64,000 nucleotides of DNA from Phragmites australis. Its lineage: Eukaryota; Streptophyta; Magnoliopsida; Poales; Poaceae. Below, piece after piece: positions 48,301-60,629 of this stretch. Made by a program: the position numbers and the translations under genes. The stretch covers positions 51,385,001 to 51,449,000 of the forward strand of contig NC_084921.1 of the NCBI RefSeq assembly GCF_958298935.1, in the 5' to 3' direction. Numbering within the stretch: position 1 is the stretch's first letter; every line of letters starts with the position of its first letter. The notes beneath the pieces were generated by a model. It did no database searches. It saw only the letters and a program-made list of their open reading frames with translations, and was not told the origin of the DNA.

Positions 48301-49577
48301 ATCTAATATGGGATGCTGGGTAGCGATAATAAACCTGCTGAATAGTATCAATGTAGTGGAGTGCACCATTCTTGAATTGAGTCCCACCCCCAGGAAACAT
48401 GAGATATTCACCGGAGACTTTAACCCAGTTTTGGTGCCCCTTGTACTCGGCAAGCTTGGTGTGAGGAACATTGCTGTACCATACCTGCAAAAAATAGTGC
48501 AACTTGTAATAAGCAAAAAGGGATCTTGGTCAGCTAAAGATAACTCGGTGCTGTTAAATAAAGAAAAGACAGAATCACCTTGTCCCTGCTCTTCGGCCAC
48601 TCAATTGGGCGTTTATACCCTTCTGGAAGTGGAACAAGGCAAGTAGGAGGCTCCTCAGGGCAATGCCTCTCACGATGTTCATAATGTTTGGTAGTTCGAA
48701 GCTTCTTGATAGCCTTCTCATTGTCAAGGCAAGGAATGTAATCTGTCGAGGCACTGCTACTACATAATTTCCAGCTATAGCTGGTAGCGTCACCTGAAGA
48801 TTCTGAAGACGCTTGGACTACCTTCTCATTCTTTGATTCTGCAGCCTGTGTGGAGAATGAACCATTTTGGGCATTTGACTCCTTCAGAAGCTCTGATTGA
48901 GCCCCATCAGGAAATACCTCGTTAGACTTTGAGCTCTGTTCCTTCTCTCCATTTTCTTCCACCTTCTCTTCTATTTGAGCTTGCTCCTCCTGAGTGGCAT
49001 CGCCTTCAGACTTTTCTTCTTGACCTTCCTTCTTCTCACCATCAGAATTCTCATCATCATTATCAGTTCTGATATCATCATCTTTCTTTTCCTCGCTCTT
49101 CTCCTCATCATCGACGTTCTTTACATCATCCGATCGCCTTTCTGATTTTCCATTTGCATCATCGAATGTATCCTTGGTGTCTTCCTTTTCTTTAGGTAGT
49201 TCTGGCTCCTTTTCATCAGTCTTTTCCACCGGTTTCTCCATCCTGTTCTCAGTGAACTTCTCTTCCTCAGGGGTATCCCTGTTCTTCGACTCGTCTGGGA
49301 CATTGTCATTGTTGTCGGTATCCTCAAATTTCTCAGAACCTTCACCAGCATTGCCAGATGCTGCCTCCTCTGACGCACCGAAGTTAACTGCTGGGGCCGG
49401 TTTCCTCACCTCTGACTTCTTATTGGACGATATCTCCAGTGGGAAGACGGTGGACGATGTCATCATCCACACGCCAACCAGGCAGAGCGCCACGAACACG
49501 ACGACCGTGGTGGTCGTGCAGAATGACGACGATGACGGCCGCCGGCCGTCCATCTTTGCACCTCGGCCAAATGCCAT
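45375..49577 (-). CDS. Probable PMT-type (DUF248/QUA2-related) Golgi methyltransferase, PMT24/25/26-like
   Basis: Eight minus-strand exons, 49577-48579, 48484-48335, 47939-47669, 47583-47473, 46992-46818, 46731-46459, 46136-45942 and 45591-45375, give 796 residues with all junctions GT/AG and in phase. Start: [14 protein letters not shown], chosen because Arabidopsis PMT24-26 begin similarly; an in-frame ATG 57 bp upstream is less likely. One membrane segment (about residues 19-39) predicts a type II Golgi protein. Residues about 45-265 are a highly acidic Glu/Lys/Asp-rich stem. The methyltransferase domain follows: [24 protein letters not shown], the SAM-binding [58 protein letters not shown] and [20 protein letters not shown]. 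Family members are thought to methylate cell-wall pectin in the Golgi; the substrate of this one is not shown by sequence. A 5' UTR intron (donor near 50215, acceptor near 49702) is plausible. Confidence 0.93.
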
Positions 49578-50296
49578 CGAAACCACTCTCACATGAACCG
49601 AACCACCAACCTCCACGCGGTTTGTCTGTACCAACTACCGGCTCGACCAAGAACCCCAAAAATCGCAGCGTGTCTGCTTCTTCAGACTACAGCCGTGCGC
49701 ACCTACAGCAGACCACACCTCGTCAAGAACTTAAATCGCTGCGGATTTAAAGCAGTCACTGGATCTAAAGAAGGAAACACTAGATCTATAGAAGCAACGC
49801 CGATTCGACAATGCAAAAAAGATCCGCTCTTTGTGCTATAATTGCCTCTCGTTTCCTACTGCAGCAACTCCTTCCGAAAATAAAAAACACGCAGAGGGCA
49901 AAGAAATCTCCTCGTGTGTGGCCAAACATGGAAAGGAAATTACTAAAGCGCGTGCATTGAAAAACCTTAGCACATAGAAATTTGACAAGCTCCTATTCCA
50001 TCCACCGATCGCTACCGGATCTGCGGATCGAGCTGGTTCCGAGCTGGGTGCAAACGCAGACTAATTGGTAATGGACTCCAGAACAGAACCAGCAATATAA
50101 GCCGGCAGGCTAGCTAACAGGTGGAATGAAGCAAACGCGCTTGCTGGATCTGCGCCAGCAAGCGGGTGCAAGAAAACGAACGGGGCGGGGAATGCAGAGG
50201 CGGCGGATTCGTACCTCGCCGGAATTGGAGCAACGGAGGTGGTTTCCGCCTCCGCGCGGATCTCGAAGAGGAGTGAGGAAGCGCGTTGTGCTTGGG

Positions 50297-50335
50297 CTCT
50301 CTGCGTCGGCACCGGCCTCCCCGCGTTATAAAGGC
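50297..50335 (-). promoter_or_regulatory. Putative TATA box of the PMT gene
   Basis: On the minus strand cctttataacg lies at about 50334-50324, followed by C/T-rich sequence expected for a 5' UTR. It is about 750 bp upstream of the ATG, which requires the inferred 5' UTR intron. No transcript evidence is available. Confidence 0.4.
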
Positions 50336-50419
50336 GCACACAGCTAGCGCAAGTGAAGCGGGCAGTGGAGTGTGAGCGGAGGAGGAGATGGGCAGGCACT
50401 AGACCGTACATACGGGTTA

Positions 50420-53300
50420 GATTAGTCGGGGAAATTTTTGACTAAAATGTCCGATTCGTGTGTGGAGTATTTTTGTACATTTGCCCTTACATGATCAGAG
50501 TATTGATATCAGGGGCTGCGAAAGAAGAAACCGCAAGGTTTTTCGACGCGGTATAGAATTAGAATATAGATGTTGTTTAACGCAGAGTAGGGAATTCGTA
50601 TAAGACTGGGCAAAATTAGGCCTGGAAATAAAGTTTGAGATTTGTGAGCCAGCTTAGGTTCCATTAGGCTGACATCGGTGGTCAAACGAGCTCAGTTGAA
50701 GTTACATTCATAGCTTGGTGGCTAAACAAGCTGTCTCACGAGCAACTCGATGGCTTAATAGTCGGTCTAATTCAGCACATCGTCTCTTTTCATAAATTTT
50801 AGGTTTTATCCTCACTCCTTAGTCCTTATCATCCCGTCACCCACCGTCCAGACTAGACACGCCCCCGGTCTCTGTCGAGTGCTGACGTTCGCCAGCTCTC
50901 CACCCTCAGGTCATGTCAACTACTACCTCTTCATCTTTTGCTATCCGTCCTCAGAAGCTAAAACCCGTCGTGTCGCCACCCGCTGTCAATCTTCCCTCAA
51001 GTCCCATCGACGTCACCTTTCTGTCTCCAACTCTCCACCCTCATAAGCTCAGATCTCGTCGTGCCACCGTCTGTTGCCTCTCCGCCCTCAGGTCCTGCCG
51101 AACGCCGCTTCTCCATCTCCGTCTCTCTACCCTTAGAAGCTCAGATCCCGCCATACCGCCACCCACGATCCTTGTGCGATCTATAACATTAGCTTGCAAG
51201 CCAAATCGAGTCAACTCGAGCTAGCAACAAGTCCGAGCCACACCAATATTTTAGCCCGATCAGCTAACTGAGCCTGGCTCGATTAGCCCACATGCGAGCC
51301 GAGCCGAGGGCAAAATCACGCTTCGTTCATGATAACATCGAGTGCAACGGTAGACGACAAAAGTTGCTTCTTCAACCTCGTGTCCATCTGCAATAAAATC
51401 CACGGACTCCGTCTATGCATCGAACTAATTCTAATTGTTGGTTTATTTGTGTCGTGCTTGTATCAGTTCATTCAGTAGCTGTGTGCGCAGGATGCAGCAA
51501 GGTTTGTTCCAAGGGGGTGGGATGCAAATAGGAGTATTAGGGAGAGGGCGCAAGTGGGGGTAAGTGCGGGCGCGCCTCCTCGGGCTCCCACGATGCGTCT
51601 CGTCCACTGCGCCCCGACGGTGCCCACGGCGCTGCTGGGCCTCTGCGGCGCAATGAACGCGGAGCAGCGCGCGAGCCCGCGCCCTTGCCCGGTGTCGGTG
51701 GTGATCGGCGTCGCCATCGCGACGCCGCCGCGCAGTGGGACCGCTGGGCGTAAACCCACCCGGCGAATGCTGCTGCCTGCACAACGGACCCACCCGCGGT
51801 GGACGCTGGACGGCGGAGTGAAACTTTTAGATTTTGTCTTTTTTTAAAAAAATATCTAAGCAGGTATGAAGAAATAATGTTAAAAAATATATCATTTTTA
51901 CAGCACCATATTATTGATGCTACTGTTAATAGCACGGTGTGGCTATAATTAGTATTGGGATAGCTGTTATCTATGATCTTACAAATCTAGTATAGAAGAT
52001 TATAGGTGTCAGCTATCACGACATCTATTGTCATACTAGATGTTACGACGCCGTACAAAAATATTTATTTGATGAAATTATTTTCATAAGAATATATTTG
52101 TAGAATATGTATTTAAAAATAGTTGGGAATAGCTGGTGCACATCAAACTGCTCCAAATTTCTGCTACTCTACTACAACTACTCATGTCGTTGACAGGGTT
52201 CACAAAACCAGTCAATTTGGTCCGACCGTATTTTGAATTAGATCAGTTTTCAAATTTAAATTCAAAATAAATAAATAAATAAATCACAAAATTCTAAAAA
52301 TACTAGAGACAATCCTAAGATCTTTTGTTAAAATAAAATAAAAATAATATCATTTACATAATATTTTATGGAGAGAAAGTTTGAAAAAAAAATGCTAAAA
52401 TGGGCCGTATAAACAGGATGATTTGACCCATCACGTTAAATGAAAGCTTAACATGTAAACACATTTTTTTATAGCATATCCTAAGAGGATCTTTAAAATC
52501 AGTTTCACTTTATTTAGAATTTTATTAATTTCTTCGTGATTTTTACAAAGTTCACAGCATAAAGTGAACATGTTAAGAAACAACACTGTAATTAAATTTT
52601 TCATATCTATCATTATTTTTCCTATATAAAGCATAGTATAAGTAAACTAGTAAACGTGATTTTACTAATTTTGAAGGTGTGATAGGTGAGTTATGAATTA
52701 ATCTAGTTACAACACATTTACACAATCATACATGTTACAATAACTATTTCATGAGTTCATGTATTTTTAAAAGATATAAGATCATGTAATAAGACTAAAA
52801 AAATTGGTTTCATAATTTTTAGATTAGCAAAGAATTAACTATGTATTTAGATAGGTTTAGCAAATATATTTTCTCATAGAAAATATATAACTTTTTTATG
52901 AGTGTAAATATTTTTTATCATGTAGATCATATTAAAAAAATAGTTTCATTTGATTTGAAACTCGGAAGAATTAGTTATCGATTTTATAAGATCAAACTAT
53001 TTTTTTCTAAAAAATTCGATAAAACCGAGCATTTTCGATAAAACCAACCGGTTTATGATAAAACTAAGCTACAGAAATATAGTCGGTTTTTGGTTAAATT
53101 TGAGTGGTTAACAAATGTTGATTCGGCTGGATTTTTTGTTCTGATTTACAAATTTGACTCAGTGAATTTGACTGAATTCTCGCTAAATTTTAAATGATTT
53201 TTTTGATATTTATGAATTTTGGAAAATCGCTGGGTCCTGATTTTCAAACTAAAACGAATTTGTAAACTTGGCCGTTGACTGTTTGCGATCCGAGAGTTTG
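50420..53300. other. Gene-free stretch: GAGCC/AGCTC motif block, GC island, AT-rich block
   Basis: At 50640-50760 and 51190-51310 repeated gagc(c/t)-type motifs occur in both orientations (cgagctcag, gagccgagccgag), resembling subterminal regions of non-autonomous DNA transposons; no termini were found. A GC-rich island at about 51540-51810 is open in several frames without recognisable domains. From 51850 to 53270 it is AT-rich with diverged phrases such as gataaaacc(a/g). No gene is supported. Confidence 0.4.
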
Positions 53301-54594
53301 TTGACGGTTGATTATTCTTTCAGCAGCAGGTCAATTCTGCTCCAAGCAAAGTAGCGCATCATGTTTCCTACTAGATATCCATTCGTAAGCTTTCTCATGT
53401 ACGAAGCACCCTGCTGCACGGTAGGCTCTACGTGAAGTTCAAGGAGGCTGCGCCGGCGACACGAGGTTTCTGTAAGATTACAGAGAAAGGTGGGAGGTTT
53501 CAGTTGCTTGGAGCGCACCTGACCTGACCTGACATCCTGATCTGACCTGACCGCGAGGTTGGGCGATCACAACCGAGCACCTAATAATAGCATCACTCCC
53601 TTTCACATATAGTACGACCACCGCATCACGCCACATAGGTCGGCAGTTGGTCTGGCTCTCCGTAGACTTAGGGAGTGATTAGTTGGTTGCAATAGGGTTC
53701 AAGAATTATATTTATTTAAGAGGATAATATTTATTTGTTCATATCTGTTGGGATATATTGAGTTTTTATTGATTAAATTTGATGTCGTATAAGTAGGTGT
53801 AAGATTTGAGATTATGATTAATTATTCGTAAGAAGATAATTTTATAAAACTAATAAATAGTTGCATTTACATCTATTAGGCTAAACTACAAACATATATT
53901 TACATCTGTCAGATCAACTAAACCAGACAATAAAACACACTCATCTTTAAAATTATACGCTAACAAACCAAAATCATTCATTCAGCGATCAATCACACCT
54001 TACCTTCCGTGTAGGGCCATAACCCGGGAGTGCGAGTATATCCGATTCCAGCAGCAGAGGAAATCCACCAACACATAACCCCGACCGCTCCTGTATTCTA
54101 CAAGGCTTCCATGGGAGTACAGCGTGACCAGTGCACTTCCTTTCCCCAGTTCCTGGCTTTGACGTAGAATCCTCTGTGTTTGGCACAAGTCACCTATGTC
54201 CAACCAAAATAGTCGAACTGAATATTCTGCATGAGCACTTTAAAAATAGCCAAACTGAATCCTAGCACCTATGCTTCTAAATATTCTGCATGAGCACTTC
54301 AAAAATATGCAGCGAAGGAATCATGAGATCAATGTCCTCCTGCACTCGTTCAAACCGCTTGAATAGAGTACTTTCCTCCGCGGACGAAATAAACAACGGG
54401 TTGACCCCTAAACATCCCGTTCTTATTTATGCGCTTCATCGTGAACTCTGCAACGAGAGGATATATTGCTACTTGTCAGCTGTTTCGCTGCTGTGCTGCA
54501 AATCAGACGTAACAATTGGATATGCAGTTGAGACTTTGAGAGGCGGCAGTGGTGCATGCATGCTTTTTACCTAGTGTGGAAGCCGGGGCGAAAT
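53301..54594. other. Gene-free stretch
   Basis: Short minus-strand open frames at 53312-53518 and 54000-54203 have protein-like composition but no domain I recognise. A repeated phrase, ctaaatattctgcatgagca / tgaatattctgcatgagcac, occurs at about 54219 and 54272. Confidence 0.35.
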
Positions 54595-54948
54595 TCAGCT
54601 CCCTCTCTCCTCGGGATACGCCTTTGTGGATAGGAAGCCGTCGATGCAGAAGGAGATTTGCTCAAGCAACACCATCTCCTGGGCCACAAATGCATCCAAT
54701 GTATCAATGTCTTTCAGGACTTGCAGGATGGTGGCAAGAACTTTCAAGTTGTCTGTGTTACTACCGAGAGAAATCACCCAATTGCCCTTAGTTTGGGTAA
54801 CATTGTCATAGCTCGAAATGGCTGCAATGCATGTATCATACCCATCAGATGAACAGAAAAGGATAGGAGAGGGTAATGGATTGTGAAGGATTGCGTACCA
54901 TGCAGTGGGATTTCCATCACGTCTCCTGCATCTGGAATCAACAACCAT
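54595..54948 (-). CDS. Unrecognised exon-like open frame
   Basis: A 117-codon minus-strand open frame with natural-looking composition, for example GYDTCIAAISSYDNVTQTKG and LDAFVAQEMVLLEQISFCID. A plausible splice acceptor (gttgttgattccag) lies just upstream on the minus strand, near 54930. It ends at a stop at 54595. I do not recognise the family and could not find neighbouring exons with confidence. It may be a terminal exon of a small gene, a captured gene fragment, or chance. Confidence 0.3.
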   Translation of the reverse strand: MVVDSRCRRRDGNPTAWYAILHNPLPSPILFCSSDGYDTCIAAISSYDNVTQTKGNWVISLGSNTDNLKVLATILQVLKDIDTLDAFVAQEMVLLEQISFCIDGFLSTKAYPEERGS

Positions 54949-55794
54949 CAGAGAAATACAAATACAACAATAGGGTATTCAATTAACCATATTCAGAGAT
55001 CTTCCAAATCGAATGGCTTACTTTAGACTGGATAGTTCAGGGGAAACGATAGCGTGAGACAAGGTTAATGAAAGAAATCTTATGCATAAGATGGCTCATC
55101 AAGTCCTATAAAATATTCCCAGCTTCCTGGAGTGAAGTTAGAATGGACTTATAAAATATTCAGGGATGATGAAAATTGTTTTTTTCCTCATTGTATAAGT
55201 AATTGTTTGGGTTGAAATTTTGTGTAGTGCTAAAAAATTCTCTACACTACAAAACGCTAACAGCATAGTCATAAAAAAAATCTGAAAACAAATTGTCCTG
55301 CAGAGGATACTGTAATCTAGCGGCCCACAAAATTTCAACTCAAAAAATTACATGTACAATAAGAAGAAAAAAAAGAAGACAAAATTCAACATTCTTAAAA
55401 TTGTCTTCTTTTTTCTCATCTTACAGATCATATTTTTGTCTTAAATTTTGTGAAGGGCTAGATGATAGCATCCTCTACACCACATATTTTTTTTCAAAAA
55501 ATTTCATGACTATTTTGAAAGTGCTTTAAATGTTGAGAGCATTAGAACGTGGCATTTTTCTGATTTTTAAACCTACTGCCTGTTTAGATGGACGGGAAAT
55601 TCTTCTCGCCTGCTTTTTTGCAATTTTTTTAAATGGCCACATAATTTATAAATAAAATAAATAAATAACTCCCTCGGAGAGTGGGTGTAGTCCCAGCACA
55701 AATGTTGCTACTCCAATAATGGGCCTAAATAAGACTCCCTAGCCCACAAGTAGGCCCGCCAAGGCATATGCCAAGGGCCCACACAAGTAATGAG
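54949..55794. other. Gene-free AT-rich stretch
   Basis: AT-rich. Two diverged segments read gtagtgctaaaaaattctct... and gaagggctagatgatagca... with nearby aaattttgtg, and they look like distant copies in opposite or direct orientation. No gene or clear element end was recognised. Confidence 0.35.
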
Positions 55795-56639
55795 CACAAC
55801 TACAAAATAGATAAACAGTATTGGATCTGACACTGATTACTCAGCACTGAAAATTAGTATCAGTACCGATTAGAGGATTTAACCGGCAGTGATGCATATT
55901 CTAGGGCTAAAAAATGGCGCCTGATGCAACGGCCTCAGCCACGATTTTACACATATAAAAAAAATCACAAACAAGATTTCACTGTTGTTCTTTCACACAA
56001 GATTACAAAATTACAACACGTAATCACAAACAAGATTACACACATTGATGGTAATCAAAAACAAGATTTCACTATTATTCTTTCACACAAGATTCATTTT
56101 CACTGGTGTTCTTTCACATAAGATTAGTTTGCTCATATCCAAATAATTGCAACAGAGAGAACAATCAGAGAGCTTTCTGAACTTGTTATGATGTTCTAAA
56201 AGCCGAGCATGCCCATGGAGCAGATCAGGTCGTCCTTATTGATGGTCTTGCGCTTCTCCTTCATGCACTTGTCACTCGCTCTACAGGAATCATCACACAG
56301 GAAGCAACGCCACATATTTGACAATCTACCTAAGTGCCAAGAAACAAAATTGTAGTGGATGCTAATTTCGGGTCCGGTTAGCTTCAGTGCCGGTTAGGGG
56401 CTACAACCGATATTAATGATCAGTATCAATGCCAGTTCATGGTTAGAACCAACGCTGATGTAACAATACCGATTCCAGTCATAAACCAATACTGATACTA
56501 AATATCAGTACCGGTTCTTAGCTTCTCATCTATTATTCGCGTACGAAAGTTTAACAACCGGTGCTGATACGTTTTAAATCGTAGTTTTTATACAATCAAT
56601 ACTGATACAGCGTGACTTATAAAATATTCTATAGTAGTG
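55795..56639. mobile_element. Short CACTA element carrying a gene fragment (Pack-CACTA candidate)
   Basis: The right end is ctatagtagtg, ending at 56639 (CACTACTATAGAATA reversed). The left end at 55795 reads cacaactacaaaata, matching at 12 of 15 positions. Both subterminal regions are dense in tatcagtaccg / cagtattgg / aaccggt-type repeats, typical of CACTA elements. The flanking triplets (gag, gtt) do not match, so one boundary may be off. It lacks transposase and contains an NF-YB exon fragment plus imperfect repeats of acaagatttcact / ttctttcacacaagatt at 55960-56125. Confidence 0.6.
56196..56280 (-). pseudogene. NF-YB (HAP3) histone-fold exon fragment
   Basis: After a splice-acceptor-like cctgtag on the minus strand, the sequence encodes [19 protein letters not shown] and then CSMGMLGF and a stop. 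This matches the NF-YB CCAAT-factor histone-fold segment (family form [20 protein letters not shown], then AMATLGF). A TAG replaces the expected Glu codon after LGF, a Cys replaces the conserved Trp, and the rest of the domain is absent. It is therefore a non-functional fragment, enclosed by a CACTA-type element. Confidence 0.7.
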
Positions 56640-59118
56640 GTTGTTTTAGTCTACTGCTGGATTTTCTTTAGGCGCTATAGATTTTGAACTTCTAATGGAC
56701 GAGGATGGCAAAGCACTCTATAATTTCGACACGTGGCCAAGTTTGGTACAGACAAATCTCACCTAGTTTCCTTTGGACAAACACTATCAGAAAGTCCTAC
56801 CATACGTAGAGATATTTGACAATCTACTTCTCACTTCCATGGTCGCATCAATATAAGATTCAAAGTTTTCAAGGCAACGATATGTAAGTACAGCATGTTC
56901 GTCAGCCCATGGATTTTGCAGCTATATTTTGTGTAAAACATTAGTATTCCTGCACATTGATCTTGATTTTAGATCACGCGTACGTTGACGTTGTGTCCGT
57001 AATATAAACCAAAGGATCATTTTTAGAAAAAAAAGAAATACTAATATCAATCTGCGCAATTCTTCTTCACTATATACAAGTTGACTACTCAGGTACTTTA
57101 ATCTCGCCTACTTTGGTAGCAAACCAGAAGACATTTTCCAAAGCAAGCAAATGAAAGGTGAAACAATTGGTGTGCGGCGCCGCATTTCAGGGTGGAGAAA
57201 GAACCACGGCGCAGACACCAGATCAGTAAACCGCTTGGGTTCAGATGAAGATAGCCGCCGCGATCGTGACTCGAGCACCGGAGAATTCCTAGCTGGATAG
57301 GACAAGAAAAAGGCTCGGCGAAAGTGATGCCACCGTTTTGTTGTTATCCAGCTCGCCATTAGATATGACGGATTAAGAGGTGTTTGTCTGTGCGATCAGC
57401 TGTTTTGTCCTTTCATGCGGTAGCTCGGTCCGTTGGTTCGAGCAAAAGTTGTGTGTGGGGAGGAGGATGATCGGGGTTGTTTGGCATGTCTCTACTCCAT
57501 ATTTGCTCCACAGCTCCATATATCTATCAGTTAGTGGATCGATAGTATATATGTTACATATATCCATATATCATCCATCGGTGAATGATAGCAATACATC
57601 AACTAGATAGGCTAGTTGGTTCGTCCGATTATGATGATTTTAGATATTACGAAAAACTTATTTAGAGGACTAGCTAGAAAATATGATCTCAAACACATTT
57701 AATAAAAATATGAACACTCTAGAACCTGTTTCGAACACTTCCATACTTTCGACACCGGACTTCTAAAGTGAACTCTTAACACAAACTCAAGTTTAAAATA
57801 GGTTCTCGGTGTTCGTAGGTATTGTGTCTCTCGCTTTTAGGTTGGTTAGATATTCTTGAGCATTAGGACACATCAAAATATTATACATTGCATCCCTTTT
57901 AATAGTGTAGCACACGTATACTCAAATTCAAATATAAAACTAGGTTGAACCACTTGAGGCTTTAATACCTTCAAGTGCCTTTTTTCCTTTCAAACTTTAA
58001 GAGTTGCTAACTTTTATATAAACTTCACTCAATTACTTCTTGATTTTTCATCTAATTGTTGTGGATCAACCATAGCTTTCCATAACCTCACACAATTTAT
58101 TGGCGCAAAGTCTGTACCCACCTTTCACCACCGTATTGGTCTTTTAATGTCAAACCCTTCGCTTGCCCTTCACTATCTTATCATATAAAATTATTTTGTA
58201 TCCAACATCTTCAACACTAACAATTATCAACACTATTATTTATCCATATATATTATCTTAATTACCAAAATTACGCTTCGTGGCTAAATACACTTTCAAA
58301 GATATTAATAAAATAGAGATAAATAGAATATAGATGATCAAATATGATAGGTTATTTCGTATACAGAGTCAAATATGATGAATCTGTTAGAATGAGCTAA
58401 AAACTAGAAGGTAAAGTCTAGATGAGTAGTCCCTACTTACAAGAATAAGAGGTCTCAAATATGAAGAATCTGTTAGAATGCGCTGACAACTAGAAGGTAA
58501 AATCCAGATGAGTAGTCGGTCAAATATGAATAGCCGATTGGAATTGCTTGCCGAGCTTTTTTTCCTTTCCAGAGAAGCAGCACGTTTTTCTTAGTTCAGC
58601 TGATCGATAATCTGATATCAAGATACAAAATATTTTCTGAGACGTTATACTAGTACTAACTGTATCCCTTTTTTCCTTCGAAGAGCCACAGCTACAATAC
58701 GGAGTATTGTTCACTTCGCTTGACGAATAGCTTAACACTATCACCATTGGACCGGTCCTATACAAAGCCGTTACAATAATCAATTAACCAATGAAGGAAC
58801 AGAAACTCCTGCACCGAATCAATCACCATGTACGTATAATATGTATACGAACACGTACACACACATGCTTCGCACGATCGACCGCCAATGCAATGCGCCA
58901 TCAAATCTCCCTCCCGGCTTGCTGGGCCACACGGTCTCATTGCCGCCTCAAAGTCTTCTTCTTCGTCCGTCCGTCCGTTCGTCTCATAATCTCCATCCGG
59001 TCCATCCATCTTAAACTCTTAATAGTCAACTATGGCGGCTCGCCAGAGTCAAGCACACACCGTACGGTTGCACTGCCGGCTCAGGATGGGGTCGCTTCGC
59101 TTTTGCTTGTGAAGCGGT
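56640..59118. other. Gene-free stretch downstream of the NAC gene
   Basis: No gene recognised. The last few hundred bases before 59119 are the presumed 3' UTR of the minus-strand NAC gene. A diverged duplication with caaatatga(t/a)gaatctgttagaatg lies at about 58370-58410 and 58455-58490, including a shared ctagaaggtaaa(g/a)tc. Confidence 0.45.
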
Positions 59119-60525
59119 CTAGAACGGCTTGCCCCAGTACATGAGGATGTCCTGCAGCAGCGGGTCGCCGCCGAGGCCGACGCCAGCGCCGGTGGCTGTG
59201 GGGTCGAGCATGGAGCCGGCGGGGTTGACAGGGTCAGAGGTGAAGGTGCGCTCCCACTCGCTGATCTTGGGCTGGCTCTGGACCTCCCGGTCGCACGCGA
59301 ACTGGTCCGGCGACAGCACCTGCCCCGAGCCGCACGAGTCAGCGAACGCCGGCGGCATCCCGCCCGGCGCCGCCACGAACGGCTTCTGCTCCGGCGGGGA
59401 GCTCACCAAAGCCGCCTGGCTGCCGAACACCGGCTTACGGTCCGCTGCCGCGGCGCCGGCAACCGGCGGCTTCTCCAGCCCGCCCTTCTTGTTGTAGATG
59501 CGGCACAGGACCCAATCATCCAACTGCACAGATTACCAAAACAAAACAAAAGCAAATTTGTTAGATGAGCACGCGCAACTACCGCAAGCAACTACATTAA
59601 TCTGACAGCTTCATTTCGATATATCCAATCCCAAAACCACATGAAGACGCTAAAGATATCGCCGGCATGTTGCTTTCTTGGCCGTCGTCGTCGCATCGAA
59701 TGCTTTCACACCGAGGACAGCGACGCGTCCGGCGCGTGCCGTCCGAATCATCGGCCAAGTTGCGCCCGGTGCAGCCCCCCTAGCATGGCCCATCCCGAAA
59801 AATTTCAGCGGCGCAAAGCCGTGGGCCACGCTTACACGGATTTCGAAAGCAACACATTATCATCGAGGTTTTTTCTGCTATTTTTTTTGTGACGCGAATC
59901 AAGAGCACCGTCCTTACACCAAGGTAACCAAGTTCATCGGCGAGAAGGCTATCCGGCCGCATGATGCTTACTTACCCTGAGGCTGTTCTTCTTGCGCGCG
60001 GAGCGGTCGACGTCGAGGCGGTACTCGTGCATGATCCAATTGGTCTTCTCGCCCTTGGGCGCCTTGCCGGCGTAGAAGACGAGCGCCTTCTTGATGGCGA
60101 CGGGCTTCGGCGACCCCACGGGCTTGTCGGCGCCGGTGGCCTTCCAGTACCCGGATCCGGCCGCCCGGTTGGGCCTCGACCCGTTCGGGTACTTGCGGTC
60201 CCGCGGGGAGAAGAAGTACCACTCCTTCTCGCCGTACAGCGCCATCCCTGCACACGGATCACACGCATCGACCATCGATCAGTTAGTTCATCACGACCAG
60301 ATCGCTCGAAATTGAAGACGCGGGTAGGCGCAAGATCGAGGCGGATGAGGACGTACTGGGGAGCTGCCATGGATCAAACTTGTAGAGGTCGATCTCGGCG
60401 ATGATGGGGACGGCGATGGGCAGGCCGGTGCAGCGGCGGCAAAGGTAGTGCATCACCAGCTCCTCGTCCGTCGGGTGGAACCGGAACCCCGGCGGCAGCT
60501 GGAGATCCTGTCCTCCGCCGCTCAT
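59119..60525 (-). CDS. NAC6: NAC transcription factor, SNAC2/NAC6-type (stress-responsive ATAF subgroup)
   Basis: Three minus-strand exons, 60525-60357 (169 bp), 60247-59976 (272) and 59523-59119 (405), give 281 residues with GT/AG junctions in phase. The NAC domain occupies about residues 1-150, with [91 protein letters not shown] and [14 protein letters not shown]. The C-terminal activation region retains the SNAC2 signature [13 protein letters not shown] and [15 protein letters not shown] at the end. Rice SNAC2 has 303 residues; the middle of the C-terminal region is shorter here, and one Ala is missing in HEYRL(A)DVD. Family knowledge: it is nuclear, binds NAC recognition sites and is induced by drought, salt, cold and ABA. 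The promoter motifs found here agree. In rice the same gene neighbours the sd1 locus. Confidence 0.95.
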
Positions 60526-60629
60526 CGTGGTTCCCTCTCTTCCCTGACCAATCGCTGCTGCTGCTGCTGCTTCTAGTGCTGCGAGAGGAGAGGAGGGCCT
60601 GAAACTTGTTCCGGGTGCGGAACCGGGCA

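Noticed and set aside
49121..49659. Alternative frames over the acidic stem of the PMT gene
   Set aside because: They are offset readings of a repetitive GAA/GAG-rich exon; only the frame starting at 49577 joins the conserved methyltransferase exons.
51472..51935. GC-rich open frames on both strands near 51.5-51.9 kb as a gene
   Set aside because: Several overlapping frames of equal quality, no domain, no splice context; open only because of GC content.
55924..56121. Repeats around acaagatttcact considered as a CRISPR-like array
   Set aside because: Units and spacing are irregular and diverged, and the context is a plant transposon; this is not a CRISPR array.
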